From a bacterium (GTDB lineage: Bacteria; Babelota; Babeliae; Babelales; UBA12409): 50,943 nt of DNA. Both the position numbers and the translations under genes were made by a program. Positions 27,976-37,704 of the stretch are shown here, one piece after another (the first letter of the stretch is position 1; each line of letters begins with the position of its first letter). Below the pieces are notes generated by a model, which saw only the letters and a list, made by a program, of their open reading frames with translations, made no database searches and was not told the origin of the DNA. The stretch lies in assembly GCA_021823685.1 (NCBI GenBank), contig JAKANL010000008.1:1-50943 (forward strand), given 5' to 3'.

Positions 27976-29388
27976 TCATTTCGTAAGCGAACGAACAACG
28001 GCAACGTCGCTATAGGGTACTCTTTTTTGCCCAATAATCTGAACGGTCTCGACGCCCTTGCCCAATATGACAATAATATCACCCTCTTGGGAGTAAGAAT
28101 ATGCCGTACGAATCGCTTTCTCACGATCTAACTCTACTAATACACTTGCACGTTCATAAACGGTCAAATCGGCCATAATTTCTTGCGCAATGCGTTGCGG
28201 ATCTTCCATACGTGGGTTATCCATCGAGACAATCACCATATCTGCATACGCAACGGCAATTTTACCCATCATCGGCCGTTTAAACGTATCTTTTCCGCCG
28301 GCAGCTCCAAAAATAACAAATAACTTGCGTGCACGTTTTTTGAGCATTGGCAAGACTGCTTGAAACGCCTGCGGTGTATGCCCATAATCAACGATAGCTA
28401 AAGCACCGTTAGCCAAGGCATAACGCTCTAAACGTCCTGGGGCTCCGGTAAATTCAGCAAGCGCCTGCACCATATATTCCGGCGAAATACCCAATTGATG
28501 CGCAAGCATCACAACGCCAGCAATATTTTGCGCGTTATACCGGCCAACAAGCGGCGTCTCAACCAATATGTGCTTGCCGCCAATCGTTATTTCGAGCAAT
28601 TGCTTTTGGAATGTTTCTTGCAGAATGGTTACTTGGCCATCAGCCTGCGCAGCAAAGCCGGAAGTCAACGCATCTGGATGTACACTGCATACTTTTTGAC
28701 CCCACTCAGCATCAATATTTGCCACCAAAGGAGCATCTGACTTTTTATGTGCAATAACGGCAAGTTTAGCCGCAAAATAATCTTCCAACTTCGGATACGA
28801 TTCACCATGTTCGCGCGCCAAATTTGTAAAAATAACGCCACCAAACGTAAGCCCATCGAGCCGATGCATGGTGTGCGCTTGTGCTGAAACTTCCATAACC
28901 ACGTATTGAATACCCAAACGCACACAACGGTCAAAAAAGTAATGCAAATAATCTGGCTTTTCGGTGGTCAAATCAGCCTCGTAGATTTCATCACCAATCA
29001 TATGCTGCACACCACTCAAAAGAGCCACCTTTTTGCCGGCTTTCTTAAGAATGTGATAAAGCACATAAGAACTGGTCGTCTTACCATCCGTGCCCGTAAC
29101 CGCCAAAAGCGTAAGTTTATCGGCAGGATTGCCATAAGCCTGCGCACTGAGCTGCGCAAGTGCAGCACGCGGATCCTCAACGCGCTTTAACTCGATACCC
29201 CGCTTGGCGCACAGCGCCGTAATCTCACTGCTCAACGTGGCGTCACGCGGCACCACAATCGTCTGCGCACCCTGCTCAATGGCCTGTGCAATAAAATCTA
29301 ACCCGTTTACTTTCGTTCCAGGAATGGCGACATACGTCGAGCCAGCCCCAACATGCTTGGTATGACTACTGACGCGATAAATATCCAT
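27976..29388 (-). CDS. murE: UDP-N-acetylmuramoyl-tripeptide synthetase MurE
   Basis: LLAVTGTDGKTTSSYVLYHIL; TGAPGRLERY; VDYGHTPQAFQAVL; DNPRMEDPQRIAQEI (meso-DAP-type DNPR motif). Confidence 0.95.
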   Translation of the reverse strand: MDIYRVSSHTKHVGAGSTYVAIPGTKVNGLDFIAQAIEQGAQTIVVPRDATLSSEITALCAKRGIELKRVEDPRAALAQLSAQAYGNPADKLTLLAVTGTDGKTTSSYVLYHILKKAGKKVALLSGVQHMIGDEIYEADLTTEKPDYLHYFFDRCVRLGIQYVVMEVSAQAHTMHRLDGLTFGGVIFTNLAREHGESYPKLEDYFAAKLAVIAHKKSDAPLVANIDAEWGQKVCSVHPDALTSGFAAQADGQVTILQETFQKQLLEITIGGKHILVETPLVGRYNAQNIAGVVMLAHQLGISPEYMVQALAEFTGAPGRLERYALANGALAIVDYGHTPQAFQAVLPMLKKRARKLFVIFGAAGGKDTFKRPMMGKIAVAYADMVIVSMDNPRMEDPQRIAQEIMADLTVYERASVLVELDREKAIRTAYSYSQEGDIIVILGKGVETVQIIGQKRVPYSDVAVVRSLTK

Positions 29389-29394
29389 AACTGA

Positions 29395-30738
29395 TTAACC
29401 TTTGTGTTCTTCGTGTGAACGCAACCCGCGCAAGACCGTAGGCAACAACCAAATGATGGCGTATAGGTTGATAAGCAGCATAAGCCCAACAATGATATCA
29501 ACCAATGACCAAATAACCCCAACTTTGGCGATAGCGCCAAGAAATGCTGCTGCACAGAACAAAATATAATAACCCCAGACAAACCGATTATTGGTTAAAA
29601 ATAACCAGGAACGCATAGCAATAAATAATACGGCTGCCATGCAACCCAACCCAAAACTTGCCGAAATAAAGGTGACAATCCAGCCGGCATAGCATGAGAA
29701 TACGGTGCCGAATGCAGCAATGGTCAAACGAATCGCCTGTTCGCCGTTATTCCAAACACCGCTAGAAACAACACACAACGCAACAAGCAACCCGACAACA
29801 AATGTACTAATAAAGACAGGAACCATCGAAAGCAAACTATCCTGTACAGGTTTTTTGCTGCCCGTAGCACCAAAAGCCAACGCCGCACTGCCCAAACCAG
29901 CTTCACTCATCGTCAAAGAACGGACTAAACCTTCCTTCATGGCAACTTGTATCGTCCAACCAACAACGCCACCCATAGCCGCTTGGCACGTAAATGCACT
30001 CTTTATAATGAGAACAATCGAAGGCAAAATAGCGTGATAATTACCAATGAGTACGATAATGCCGCAAATCAAAAAGATGGCAACTTTAAAAGGCGTCAAA
30101 CGATCGGAAATGTGCAAAATACGTTTTGCGCCGCCCAGAGATGCATACAATAAAAATGCCAAAAAGCACGCAGCGATAATCCAGCGATTAATTCCCCACG
30201 TATAGTTAATCGCATCGGCCATCGAATTGGCTTGCATCGCATTACCGCCAATGAGACCGTAAACCAAAAACATGCCAGCAAAAACATATGGTAAAAATGA
30301 TTTACCGGGAACACGATTAAGGTAAACCATCGGACCGCCGAGCGCACCACGAAACGTATGAACGCCAGTAAAGCAAGTGGCGATATACACCTCGGCAAAA
30401 CGCAAGCCCATGCCAACCAACCCGGCAACCAACATCCAAAAAGCCGTTCCTGGTCCGCCTACATAAATACCGGTTGCTATACCAGCAATACTGCCATTAC
30501 CAGTCGCGGTTCCTAACGCAGCAATAAAGGCTTGAAATGGACTTATTTCTGATTTGGCTTCCGTTTGGACCTCAGATTTGCTGGGATGAAAAACCATGTG
30601 CCAAGCATCAATAAAGTAGCGTATCTGCACAAAACGCAAGGCCAGCATCACAATAACACTTACCGCTAAAAACAGGATAATGAGCGGCCAACCCCACAAA
30701 AATTGGTCAAAATTGCCTATCATCGCACTGAAATCCAT
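29395..30738 (-). CDS. Sodium:alanine/glycine symporter, AGCS family
   Basis: ALGTATGNGSIAGIATGIYVGGPGTAFWMLVAGLVGMGLRFAEVYIA; GGPMVYLNR; EAGLGSAALAFGAT. Confidence 0.93.
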   Translation of the reverse strand: MDFSAMIGNFDQFLWGWPLIILFLAVSVIVMLALRFVQIRYFIDAWHMVFHPSKSEVQTEAKSEISPFQAFIAALGTATGNGSIAGIATGIYVGGPGTAFWMLVAGLVGMGLRFAEVYIATCFTGVHTFRGALGGPMVYLNRVPGKSFLPYVFAGMFLVYGLIGGNAMQANSMADAINYTWGINRWIIAACFLAFLLYASLGGAKRILHISDRLTPFKVAIFLICGIIVLIGNYHAILPSIVLIIKSAFTCQAAMGGVVGWTIQVAMKEGLVRSLTMSEAGLGSAALAFGATGSKKPVQDSLLSMVPVFISTFVVGLLVALCVVSSGVWNNGEQAIRLTIAAFGTVFSCYAGWIVTFISASFGLGCMAAVLFIAMRSWLFLTNNRFVWGYYILFCAAAFLGAIAKVGVIWSLVDIIVGLMLLINLYAIIWLLPTVLRGLRSHEEHKG

Positions 30739-30923
30739 ATTTTCCTTTCAATTGGAAACGGTTAAACACATTTTCTACACTATACCTATCAAACCAGAAA
30801 AGTCACGTGCCACACACAGCGCAGACATTTCCCGGCAATCATAAAATTTCTAGTTTATTGGTTTAATTTTTGTTAACCTAAAAAATGTATTGTATATCAG
30901 TAAACTTTCAAAAAAACCAAACA

Positions 30924-31349
30924 ATGAAAATTATAGCATTGGACATCGGCGATGTACACACCGGCGTAGCCCGCGCTGACGAACTTGGTATGTTCGCCAG
31001 ACCATCGAGAACGGTTGATTCACCGCGCCTGGCAACCTGGCTTAAAGAAATATGCGCCCAAGAGCAGCCTGATTCCATTGTTGTCGGGTTACCCAAAACT
31101 CTGCGCAATACCCATAGTCAACAAACGAATAAGGTTCTTGCGCTCTATGAAGAACTCAAAACTCAATTCCCAGCAATTGAATGGATCCTCTGGGACGAAC
31201 GGCTTACGAGTAAGCAGGCTGCACAGCTTGTTTCACGAAAAACAAAAAGCGATAGAGAGCGCGGACATGCTGTCGCGGCAGCCTTCATTTTGCAATCGTA
31301 TCTGGACTATTTGCGTCTGAAAAACGAAAAATTTATTGACAGAGCATAG
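30924..31349 (+). CDS. ruvX: YqgF/RuvX-family RNase H-fold protein (putative pre-16S rRNA nuclease)
   Basis: MKIIALDIGDVHTGVARADELG; IVVGLPKTLRN; WDERLTSKQAAQLV; HAVAAAFILQSYLD. Confidence 0.9.
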   Translation: MKIIALDIGDVHTGVARADELGMFARPSRTVDSPRLATWLKEICAQEQPDSIVVGLPKTLRNTHSQQTNKVLALYEELKTQFPAIEWILWDERLTSKQAAQLVSRKTKSDRERGHAVAAAFILQSYLDYLRLKNEKFIDRA

Positions 31350-31472
31350 TTTATTTTTTTAGATTGAATATGCACTTTGCGATGAAATGGAGCAGTAAAA
31401 ATTAAAAAAGGAAGCAGGATCGCGGTCCCTTGAAACGTTGGAATGGACGGTCCTAAAAAAAGGGAGGCTTCA

Positions 31473-31658
31473 ATGAAGTGTCGCAAGTGCTCGGGGCTTA
31501 TGGTGAAGCAATCGTTTTTCGACAACTTTTTTAATTTTGAAGGGTGGAAGTGCCTGAACTGTGGTAAGATTATTACACGCAAAGAAAAGACCATCGAATT
31601 CGATGCGTTCAGTATTTTTTATCAACAACAAAAGTGCAAGAAAAGTCCAGCTAAGTAA
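31473..31658 (+). CDS. Small zinc-ribbon-like protein
   Basis: MKCRKCSGLMV...EGWKCLNCGKII: two CxxC knuckles in about 60 aa. Confidence 0.65.
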   Translation: MKCRKCSGLMVKQSFFDNFFNFEGWKCLNCGKIITRKEKTIEFDAFSIFYQQQKCKKSPAK

Positions 31659-31664
31659 TAGGCT

Positions 31665-32330
31665 ATGATCGTATATATCGCAGCACAAGCAACCTACCAT
31701 TCAATCGAGGTTGGGGTTTTTTCTGATCTTGTATGCATCGCCAGAAGCTCGATAGCTAAGCGAACCGCGAGCAAGATGTTTATACCTGTTTTTCAAGATT
31801 TGCTTGCCCATAACAATCTCACGTTGGCCGACTGTTCTTTTATCGCGGCAAGCCAAGGCCCAGCTCCCTTCACTACGCTACGCACACTCATTGCGTCGCT
31901 CAATGCCGTACATTTTGCCACAAAAATACCGCTGGTGGGCGTTAATGGATTACATGCGTTTGCGCATCAATCTGATACGCAACCTCACGCATTAACCATT
32001 GTTTTGCTCAATGCATATCATAACGATGTGTACTTTGTGTATCGCAATAGCGTTGGCTGTCAACCGATCGCGGAACTTATTCAAATACTCCAAAAAGAAC
32101 CACTCGAAGTCCCGCTTCGTTTTGTGGGTAACGGCGCAATACTCTTTGAAGAACACCTCAAAAAGGCTTTCGCCGGGCGTTCGTTCGTCTTAGATACAAA
32201 CAATGATTTCACAACACTCGAAACGATCGCACAGCACGGGCTTACGCAGTGGCACAATAAGTTCACGACACAACAATTAGTTCCTCTTTATCTCAAGCCA
32301 AGCATCGCTCATCGCTCAATTGTTATGTAA
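31665..32330 (+). CDS. tsaB: tRNA threonylcarbamoyladenosine biosynthesis protein TsaB
   Basis: CSFIAASQGPAPFTTLRTLIASLNAVHFATKIPLVGVNGLHAFA; ASNP domain size and context. Confidence 0.85.
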   Translation: MIVYIAAQATYHSIEVGVFSDLVCIARSSIAKRTASKMFIPVFQDLLAHNNLTLADCSFIAASQGPAPFTTLRTLIASLNAVHFATKIPLVGVNGLHAFAHQSDTQPHALTIVLLNAYHNDVYFVYRNSVGCQPIAELIQILQKEPLEVPLRFVGNGAILFEEHLKKAFAGRSFVLDTNNDFTTLETIAQHGLTQWHNKFTTQQLVPLYLKPSIAHRSIVM

Positions 32331-33045
32331 TCGAACGGATAATACCTGCCGCCAAAAATGCTGCCTGTTCGGCACGCAAAATACTCTGCGTGAGACGTCC
32401 AGCAACAAATCCCTTAGTTTTTACCAGCTCTTTCTCACGAATCGAGAAATCTGCCTCGGGCCCAACCAGCAGGGTTATTGGTTCACCTTTTTTGATTGCC
32501 TGATGCGCCACATCTATAAACGATGTCTCTCCAAATTCGCACCATAACCGTGCACCAGGCTGATCTAACACATCGAGTAAAAATTGTGGATCATGTAAAA
32601 TGGGTAATATTAATTGTTTAGATTGTTCAGCTGCCGCTATCATCACCCGCATCATTCGTTCATGCTCTTTGACGCCGCCCCACGCCCGCTGCACCCGATC
32701 ACTCGTGTATAACCTGATGTATTGTACACCGCATTGCGTTAATGAACTGATGGCATCCTCGAGCGCTCCATGCTTGAGCACGGCAAGCAATACGGTAATA
32801 GCAGGGCTCAGCGCGACAAGCTGAGTGGCTTCACCCAGGCGTAAGCGTACGCGCCGCTCGTCAACCTCTTCGACGATAGCCGTTACCTGACACACATCAT
32901 TAAATAACTGTAAAGATTCACCTACGCGCAAACGGAGCACGCGGCTGATGCGATGGACGACAGGCGCATCAGTAACAATCAGTTGCCCAACACGATCAAA
33001 CGAAGCGGGATAATAGAGTGCAAAAGTGTGTTTCTGTTCGTTCAT
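32323..33045 (-). CDS. rsmE: 16S rRNA m3U1498 methyltransferase RsmE
   Basis: VHRISRVLRLRVGESLQLFND; LLAVLKHGALEDAISSLTQCGVQYI; LLVGPEADFSIREKELV; ILRAEQAAFLAAGII. Confidence 0.92.
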   Translation of the reverse strand: MNEQKHTFALYYPASFDRVGQLIVTDAPVVHRISRVLRLRVGESLQLFNDVCQVTAIVEEVDERRVRLRLGEATQLVALSPAITVLLAVLKHGALEDAISSLTQCGVQYIRLYTSDRVQRAWGGVKEHERMMRVMIAAAEQSKQLILPILHDPQFLLDVLDQPGARLWCEFGETSFIDVAHQAIKKGEPITLLVGPEADFSIREKELVKTKGFVAGRLTQSILRAEQAAFLAAGIIRSIT

Positions 33046-33434
33046 GCCGGCTTAACTTGTTTGCGTTTAAAAGCGGTGCATTTATTGACAACATAGTGCA
33101 TGCTCTTGGCAACACTCAATCGTGCGCGAACAAGGGCAACAGCCATCATTTGTGCAAGGAAATGATACTGAACCCAAAGAAGATCCCACGTATTGCATGC
33201 GTGAATTAAGAGTAGGGCCGCCGGTTTTTCAATCCACTTTAAGTAGCGGGGAAGCCCGCGATTCGTCGGCAATTGCGCTTCAGGCAAATTATCAAATTGA
33301 CTCCAAAAGGCTTCATCTTGAAACATCCCCTTGTCTTGCTGTTCCTGAACATTACCAACCGCAGCCGTCGCCGGCCCTTCAGCAGCGTAGAGTGCACCAC
33401 CCGCGAGCAGGATAATAAACATGCGTTTCATCAT
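33042..33434 (-). CDS. Hypothetical secreted protein
   Basis: Signal peptide MMKRMFIILLAGGALYA; 4-nt overlap with rsmE. Confidence 0.6.
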   Translation of the reverse strand: MMKRMFIILLAGGALYAAEGPATAAVGNVQEQQDKGMFQDEAFWSQFDNLPEAQLPTNRGLPRYLKWIEKPAALLLIHACNTWDLLWVQYHFLAQMMAVALVRARLSVAKSMHYVVNKCTAFKRKQVKPA

Positions 33435-33523
33435 AAGACGCTCCTATTTTTGTATTTTCGTTTACATCACGGCCTAAAACATACCAAAATATTAGTATAC
33501 TGCGAATAGATAAGGAAAAACCG

Positions 33524-35035
33524 ATGAGTAAACCCACGACGCTCGTTATTCTTGACGGATTTGGCTATCGCGCAGAAAAAAAATATAACGCCATTGCCAG
33601 CGCACACACGCCAATATTGGCATATCTGCGCGACCATTATCCACACACGCTGCTACAGGCGTCGGGCCCTGCCGTTGGTCTGCCGGAAGGGGTTCCGGGC
33701 AATTCTGAAGTCGGGCACCTCACCATCGGATCCGGGCGCATCATAGAACAATCGATTACCCGCATACACCATCTTATTGCTCAGAAAAAATTATGTGCGC
33801 ACCCGCTGATTAAAAATAATTTTGAGGTACTGGCTAAAACCGGTAAAACCTTACATCTCATGGGATTACTCTCCGATGCCGGGGCGCATAGCCACATCGA
33901 ACATTTGTTTGCTCTTATTGAATGCGCCAAAAAATATGGCATAGCACATATCGCCATCCACTGTTTTTTAGATGGCCGCGATACCCCCCCACAATCAGCG
34001 CAGCAATACCTGCAATTGCTTCAGGAAAAAATCCGATCGGTACCCAACGCCGTTATCGCCAGTATCACGGGACGTTTTTATGCCATGGACCGCAATAACG
34101 AATGGGCACGAACGCAGGCAACCTACACCATGCTTACCACGCAGCAATCACCAAGTTTTGAATCGTGGCAGCATGCAATTGATCATTTTTATCAACAAAA
34201 TATAACCGACGAATTTATACCGCCAACACCCCTATCCGATGGCCCAATAAAAGATGGTGATGGTATCATATTTTTTAACTTTAGGCCTGATCGCGCACGC
34301 CAACTCACGCGTGCTTTTATTGATCCGGCTTTCGATGCATTTTCGCGCCCCCAACTCAAACTCACTTTTTTTATAACGCCAACCATCTACGATGCAACAC
34401 TCCCTACACAAGCGCTCTTGCAGCAAGAATCGGATGACAATGCACTAATGGACACCTTGTGCCACCATGGGTACACCACGTTTGCCATTGCAGAAACGGA
34501 AAAATATGCGCATGTTACGTATTTTTTCAATCTTGGGCGCGAAAAAGTGTATCGCAATGAAACGCGCGTCATCGTGCCATCCATCAGCGCACAAAATTAT
34601 AAAGATACGCCGTGCATGCGCGCGCCAGAAATAACCGATCAAGTATTAGCATCGCTGCACAACAAGGCCAAAGATTTTTATGTTATCAATTACGCCAATC
34701 CGGACATGGTTGGCCACTCGGGCGATTTTACCGCAACCGTTGAAGCTATTGAGTGCGTAGACAAACAGCTCGGCCGGCTTTATAAAACAATCGTGGAGGA
34801 ATTGGGTGGCACGCTGTATATCACCGGCGATCACGGCAATGCTGAACTTATGTATGACGAAGAACACCACCAACCACACACGTCACACACAAATAATCCG
34901 GTAGAATTCTTTTTTGTAAACCAGTCGGTAAAAGATACTGACACCCCGTTACCCTTAACAGGGCTCAAAGATATTGCGCCATTTATTGTGCACAATATGG
35001 GGCTTGACGAAAAACAGGCAAAGCCATGCGTGTAA
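33524..35035 (+). CDS. gpmI: 2,3-bisphosphoglycerate-independent phosphoglycerate mutase
   Basis: LVILDGFGYR; GNSEVGHLTIGSGRII; LMGLLSDAGAHSHIEHLFAL; NYANPDMVGHSGDF; ITGDHGNAELMYD. Confidence 0.97.
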   Translation: MSKPTTLVILDGFGYRAEKKYNAIASAHTPILAYLRDHYPHTLLQASGPAVGLPEGVPGNSEVGHLTIGSGRIIEQSITRIHHLIAQKKLCAHPLIKNNFEVLAKTGKTLHLMGLLSDAGAHSHIEHLFALIECAKKYGIAHIAIHCFLDGRDTPPQSAQQYLQLLQEKIRSVPNAVIASITGRFYAMDRNNEWARTQATYTMLTTQQSPSFESWQHAIDHFYQQNITDEFIPPTPLSDGPIKDGDGIIFFNFRPDRARQLTRAFIDPAFDAFSRPQLKLTFFITPTIYDATLPTQALLQQESDDNALMDTLCHHGYTTFAIAETEKYAHVTYFFNLGREKVYRNETRVIVPSISAQNYKDTPCMRAPEITDQVLASLHNKAKDFYVINYANPDMVGHSGDFTATVEAIECVDKQLGRLYKTIVEELGGTLYITGDHGNAELMYDEEHHQPHTSHTNNPVEFFFVNQSVKDTDTPLPLTGLKDIAPFIVHNMGLDEKQAKPCV

Positions 35036-35079
35036 TACACCGAATGAAATTCGCACAAACCATGTGGTGGACCTAGGGT

Positions 35080-35150
35080 AAACACCCTTCGACACGCTTC
35101 CGCCGTCGTCGAGACTATGGCGGACAGGCAGGGCGAGCGGGGAGAAAACA
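35080..35150. repeat. Intergenic palindromic repeat, long form (copy A)
   Basis: cttcgacacgctt-ccgccgtcgtcgagactatggcggacaggc-agggcgagcgggg; same architecture as 40774..40829. Confidence 0.75.
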
Positions 35151-35156
35151 TGAATA

Positions 35157-36338
35157 TCAAAAAGTCAGCTGAAAAATACGATGCTTGCCAACGCGCACCT
35201 GCATGCCCTCAACCGGCGTGATGCGCGCCTGAAAATCAGTAATCGCCACGCCATCAATATGCACCGCTCCCGACTCAATAAGCCGTTTGGCTTGCGATGA
35301 ACTCTCAACCGCTTCTAATAATTTAAGCAGATCGACAATCCAAATTGGCTCGGCAGAAGCAAGCTTAACCGGGGTTGCCTGGCTATAATCGCGCTTTTCA
35401 AAAAGAGCCTCGAACTGCTGCTGCGCATAGTCGGCATCTTTTTTTGACCAGAGACGCTCGATAATAGCGTACGCCATCTGCTTTTTGAGTTCTTTAGGAT
35501 GCGCGCCATCTTTAATCGCCTGCTCAATTTCTGAAGCTTTCTTGCCCAAAAGCAAAACATAATACTTGATCATGAGCACATCAGAAATCGACATCAATTT
35601 ACCAAAAGCGTCGGACGGCTCGTCAAAAATGCCAACGGTATTGCCCAAAGACTTCGACATTTTATTAACGCCATCCAGGCCCTCCAGCAACGGCATCGTC
35701 AAAATCACCTGCGGCTCTTGCCCATATTGTTCTTGCAGCCAACGGCCACACATTAAATTAAACGTTTGGTCAGTCCCGCCCAATTCTACATCAGCTTTTA
35801 ATGCAACTGAGTCATAGCCCTGTAAAAGCGGGTAAAGCAGTTCATGCATGCTAATCGGGGTACGCTCTTCTAAGCGTTTTTTAAAATCATCACGTTCCAA
35901 AATACGCGCAACGGTCATGCGGCTGCACAAACGAATAAAATCGTCGGCGGTAAATTTTTCAAGCCACTCAGAATTGTAGCGAATCGTGATATTCGAAATA
36001 TCCAACACTTTGCCCACCTGATCCAGATACGTTTTAGTGTGTTGAGCAATTTGTTCTTTAGTTAATGGCGGACGCGTTTTTGAGCGCCCCGTAGGATCGC
36101 CAATACGCGCCGTAAAATCGCCAATCAGGAAAATAACCTGGTGGCCCAGTTCTTGAAATTGCCGCAATTTAAAAAGAACGACCGTATGCCCCAGATGCAA
36201 ATCGGAAGATGTTGGATCGATGCCAAATTTAATCGTCAGCGGTTTGCCCGTAGCTAATTTTTTCTTAAAATCTTCCTCGGGAATAACGTTAGCCGCTCCA
36301 TTTACTAATAATTCAAAATCGTTTTTTACCGACATCAT
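35157..36338 (-). CDS. tyrS: Tyrosyl-tRNA synthetase
   Basis: KFGIDPTSSDLHLGHTVVLFKLRQFQELGHQVIFLIGDFTARIGDPTGRS; KMSKSLGN; C-terminal S4-like domain. Confidence 0.96.
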   Translation of the reverse strand: MMSVKNDFELLVNGAANVIPEEDFKKKLATGKPLTIKFGIDPTSSDLHLGHTVVLFKLRQFQELGHQVIFLIGDFTARIGDPTGRSKTRPPLTKEQIAQHTKTYLDQVGKVLDISNITIRYNSEWLEKFTADDFIRLCSRMTVARILERDDFKKRLEERTPISMHELLYPLLQGYDSVALKADVELGGTDQTFNLMCGRWLQEQYGQEPQVILTMPLLEGLDGVNKMSKSLGNTVGIFDEPSDAFGKLMSISDVLMIKYYVLLLGKKASEIEQAIKDGAHPKELKKQMAYAIIERLWSKKDADYAQQQFEALFEKRDYSQATPVKLASAEPIWIVDLLKLLEAVESSSQAKRLIESGAVHIDGVAITDFQARITPVEGMQVRVGKHRIFQLTF

Positions 36339-37042
36339 GCACCTACCAAACTTTTAAGGACGGCTATCAAGCCTATTTCCATTTTATCCAGACTGTAAAA
36401 CACCACACTGCTCGAAACGTCGATTAATAAAACTGCACCAAGAAAAGGGATAAGGAGCAAAAGAAATGCTGCGTTAACCGTCTTGCCATGGCGCTCTTGT
36501 TCATAAATAAAAATTTGCGTCAAAGACATAAGCACTTCATAGGGAATAAACCACGCCGCAAACAGAGCAACAGCATTAATAATATGTAAAATAACCTTGC
36601 CCAAGACCGGTAACCATGCCAACGAAACGTAGTGTAAAAGAGCGACCAAAACACCAAGCCGCAACATAAGCAAAAAGAGTAATGTAGCCATTATGGCAAT
36701 AGGTTGCGCCAGAGCAACTACGGTAAATTTGAGCCAGCGCCACCAACCCGATAACCGATGCCATACAATAGGAACGGGCCGACCAAGGCCAATAACCACC
36801 CCAAAAATTGCGTAACCGATAGGCACAATAATCAAACTGATAGGATCAACATGAACAAACGGATGGAACGAGGTAAAACCCATGTGATACGCGGTATCGT
36901 CGCCCATTTTTGCAGCAATCCACGCCTGAAACGCCCCCGCCGTCGTAGCAATAATGATATACGCAAGCACGATGGCAATAGTCTGTCGGGCGAGCTCTAT
37001 TACTTCTAACGTTACCAAGATATCCTTTCTGCACACGACCAA
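36335..37042 (-). CDS. Site-2-protease (M50)-like membrane protein lacking HExxH
   Basis: 'AGAFQAWIAAKMGDDTAYHMGFTSFHPFVHVDPISLIIVPIGYAIFGVVIGLGRPVPI' matches the S2P '(HExxH)AW.A...GD.TA...GR.T.NP..H.DP.G....P.......GW.KPVPV' pattern except for the metal-binding motif. Confidence 0.6.
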   Translation of the reverse strand: MVVCRKDILVTLEVIELARQTIAIVLAYIIIATTAGAFQAWIAAKMGDDTAYHMGFTSFHPFVHVDPISLIIVPIGYAIFGVVIGLGRPVPIVWHRLSGWWRWLKFTVVALAQPIAIMATLLFLLMLRLGVLVALLHYVSLAWLPVLGKVILHIINAVALFAAWFIPYEVLMSLTQIFIYEQERHGKTVNAAFLLLLIPFLGAVLLIDVSSSVVFYSLDKMEIGLIAVLKSLVGA

Positions 37043-37111
37043 TTCTGTGGTATCAGTCTAAAAAAAATACGTCCATTTGTCACTGAGCCGGCATGAGATG
37101 AATAAAAGCAA

Positions 37112-37139
37112 AAAAGCCCCAGCTTTAACCAGGGCTTTT
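37112..37139 (-). terminator. Hairpin terminator downstream of the 37165 gene
   Basis: aaaagccc ... gggctttt hairpin with T-tract on the minus strand. Confidence 0.6.
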
Positions 37140-37164
37140 CTTGTTAACCAAACAATAATTATTT

Positions 37165-37662
37165 CTAAGCTTTCTTGGCCTCGACACGCTTTCTAAGTTC
37201 AGCTAGCAGCGCTTTGGCTTCGGGCGTTAATTTCGATTCGTCGATTTGTGCACAGCAAATAATCTGTTTTAACAATCTTTCTGCATACTCTTTATCGACT
37301 GAAGAACGCCTGAGCGTCATGAACTCTAAACCGTATGTAGCCGCACCTGTAAAAAACCCGAGGAACAACGAACAACGAAGTGACGAATCAGACAACCACT
37401 CGCTACTGGGAAACGCCTCAGTCAGTTCAGTCAGAGCAAAAAAAACAAGCGCGCTTGTCACGCCGGCCATTACGGACACCGGAACCCTTAACTGAGCACC
37501 AGAGCCATAGCCAATCCTTCCACCTTTTTGTAGATAGGCAGCTGCAGCCCGATTGAGAGAATCTTCAAGACTCCGTTTCTCACCTGACTCCATACCAAGT
37601 AATGGTGCAGCTAAACAAACACAAAATATTATGCTTAAAAAGCTTCGCATAGAATTATTCAT
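37165..37662 (-). CDS. Secreted/membrane hypothetical, tandem paralog 1
   Basis: MNNSMRSFLSIIFCVCLAAPLLGME; internal TM segments; C-term IDESKLTPEAKALLAELRKRVEAKKA. Confidence 0.7.
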   Translation of the reverse strand: MNNSMRSFLSIIFCVCLAAPLLGMESGEKRSLEDSLNRAAAAYLQKGGRIGYGSGAQLRVPVSVMAGVTSALVFFALTELTEAFPSSEWLSDSSLRCSLFLGFFTGAATYGLEFMTLRRSSVDKEYAERLLKQIICCAQIDESKLTPEAKALLAELRKRVEAKKA

Positions 37663-37704
37663 GGCATATCCACTTTGTAAAAATTAAACTTCGGTAAAAA
37701 CACA

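Noticed and set aside
27957-28124. N-terminal extension of the 2-hydroxyacid dehydrogenase ORF
   Set aside because: Would overlap the conserved murE C-terminus; the family N-terminus begins at ATG 27956.
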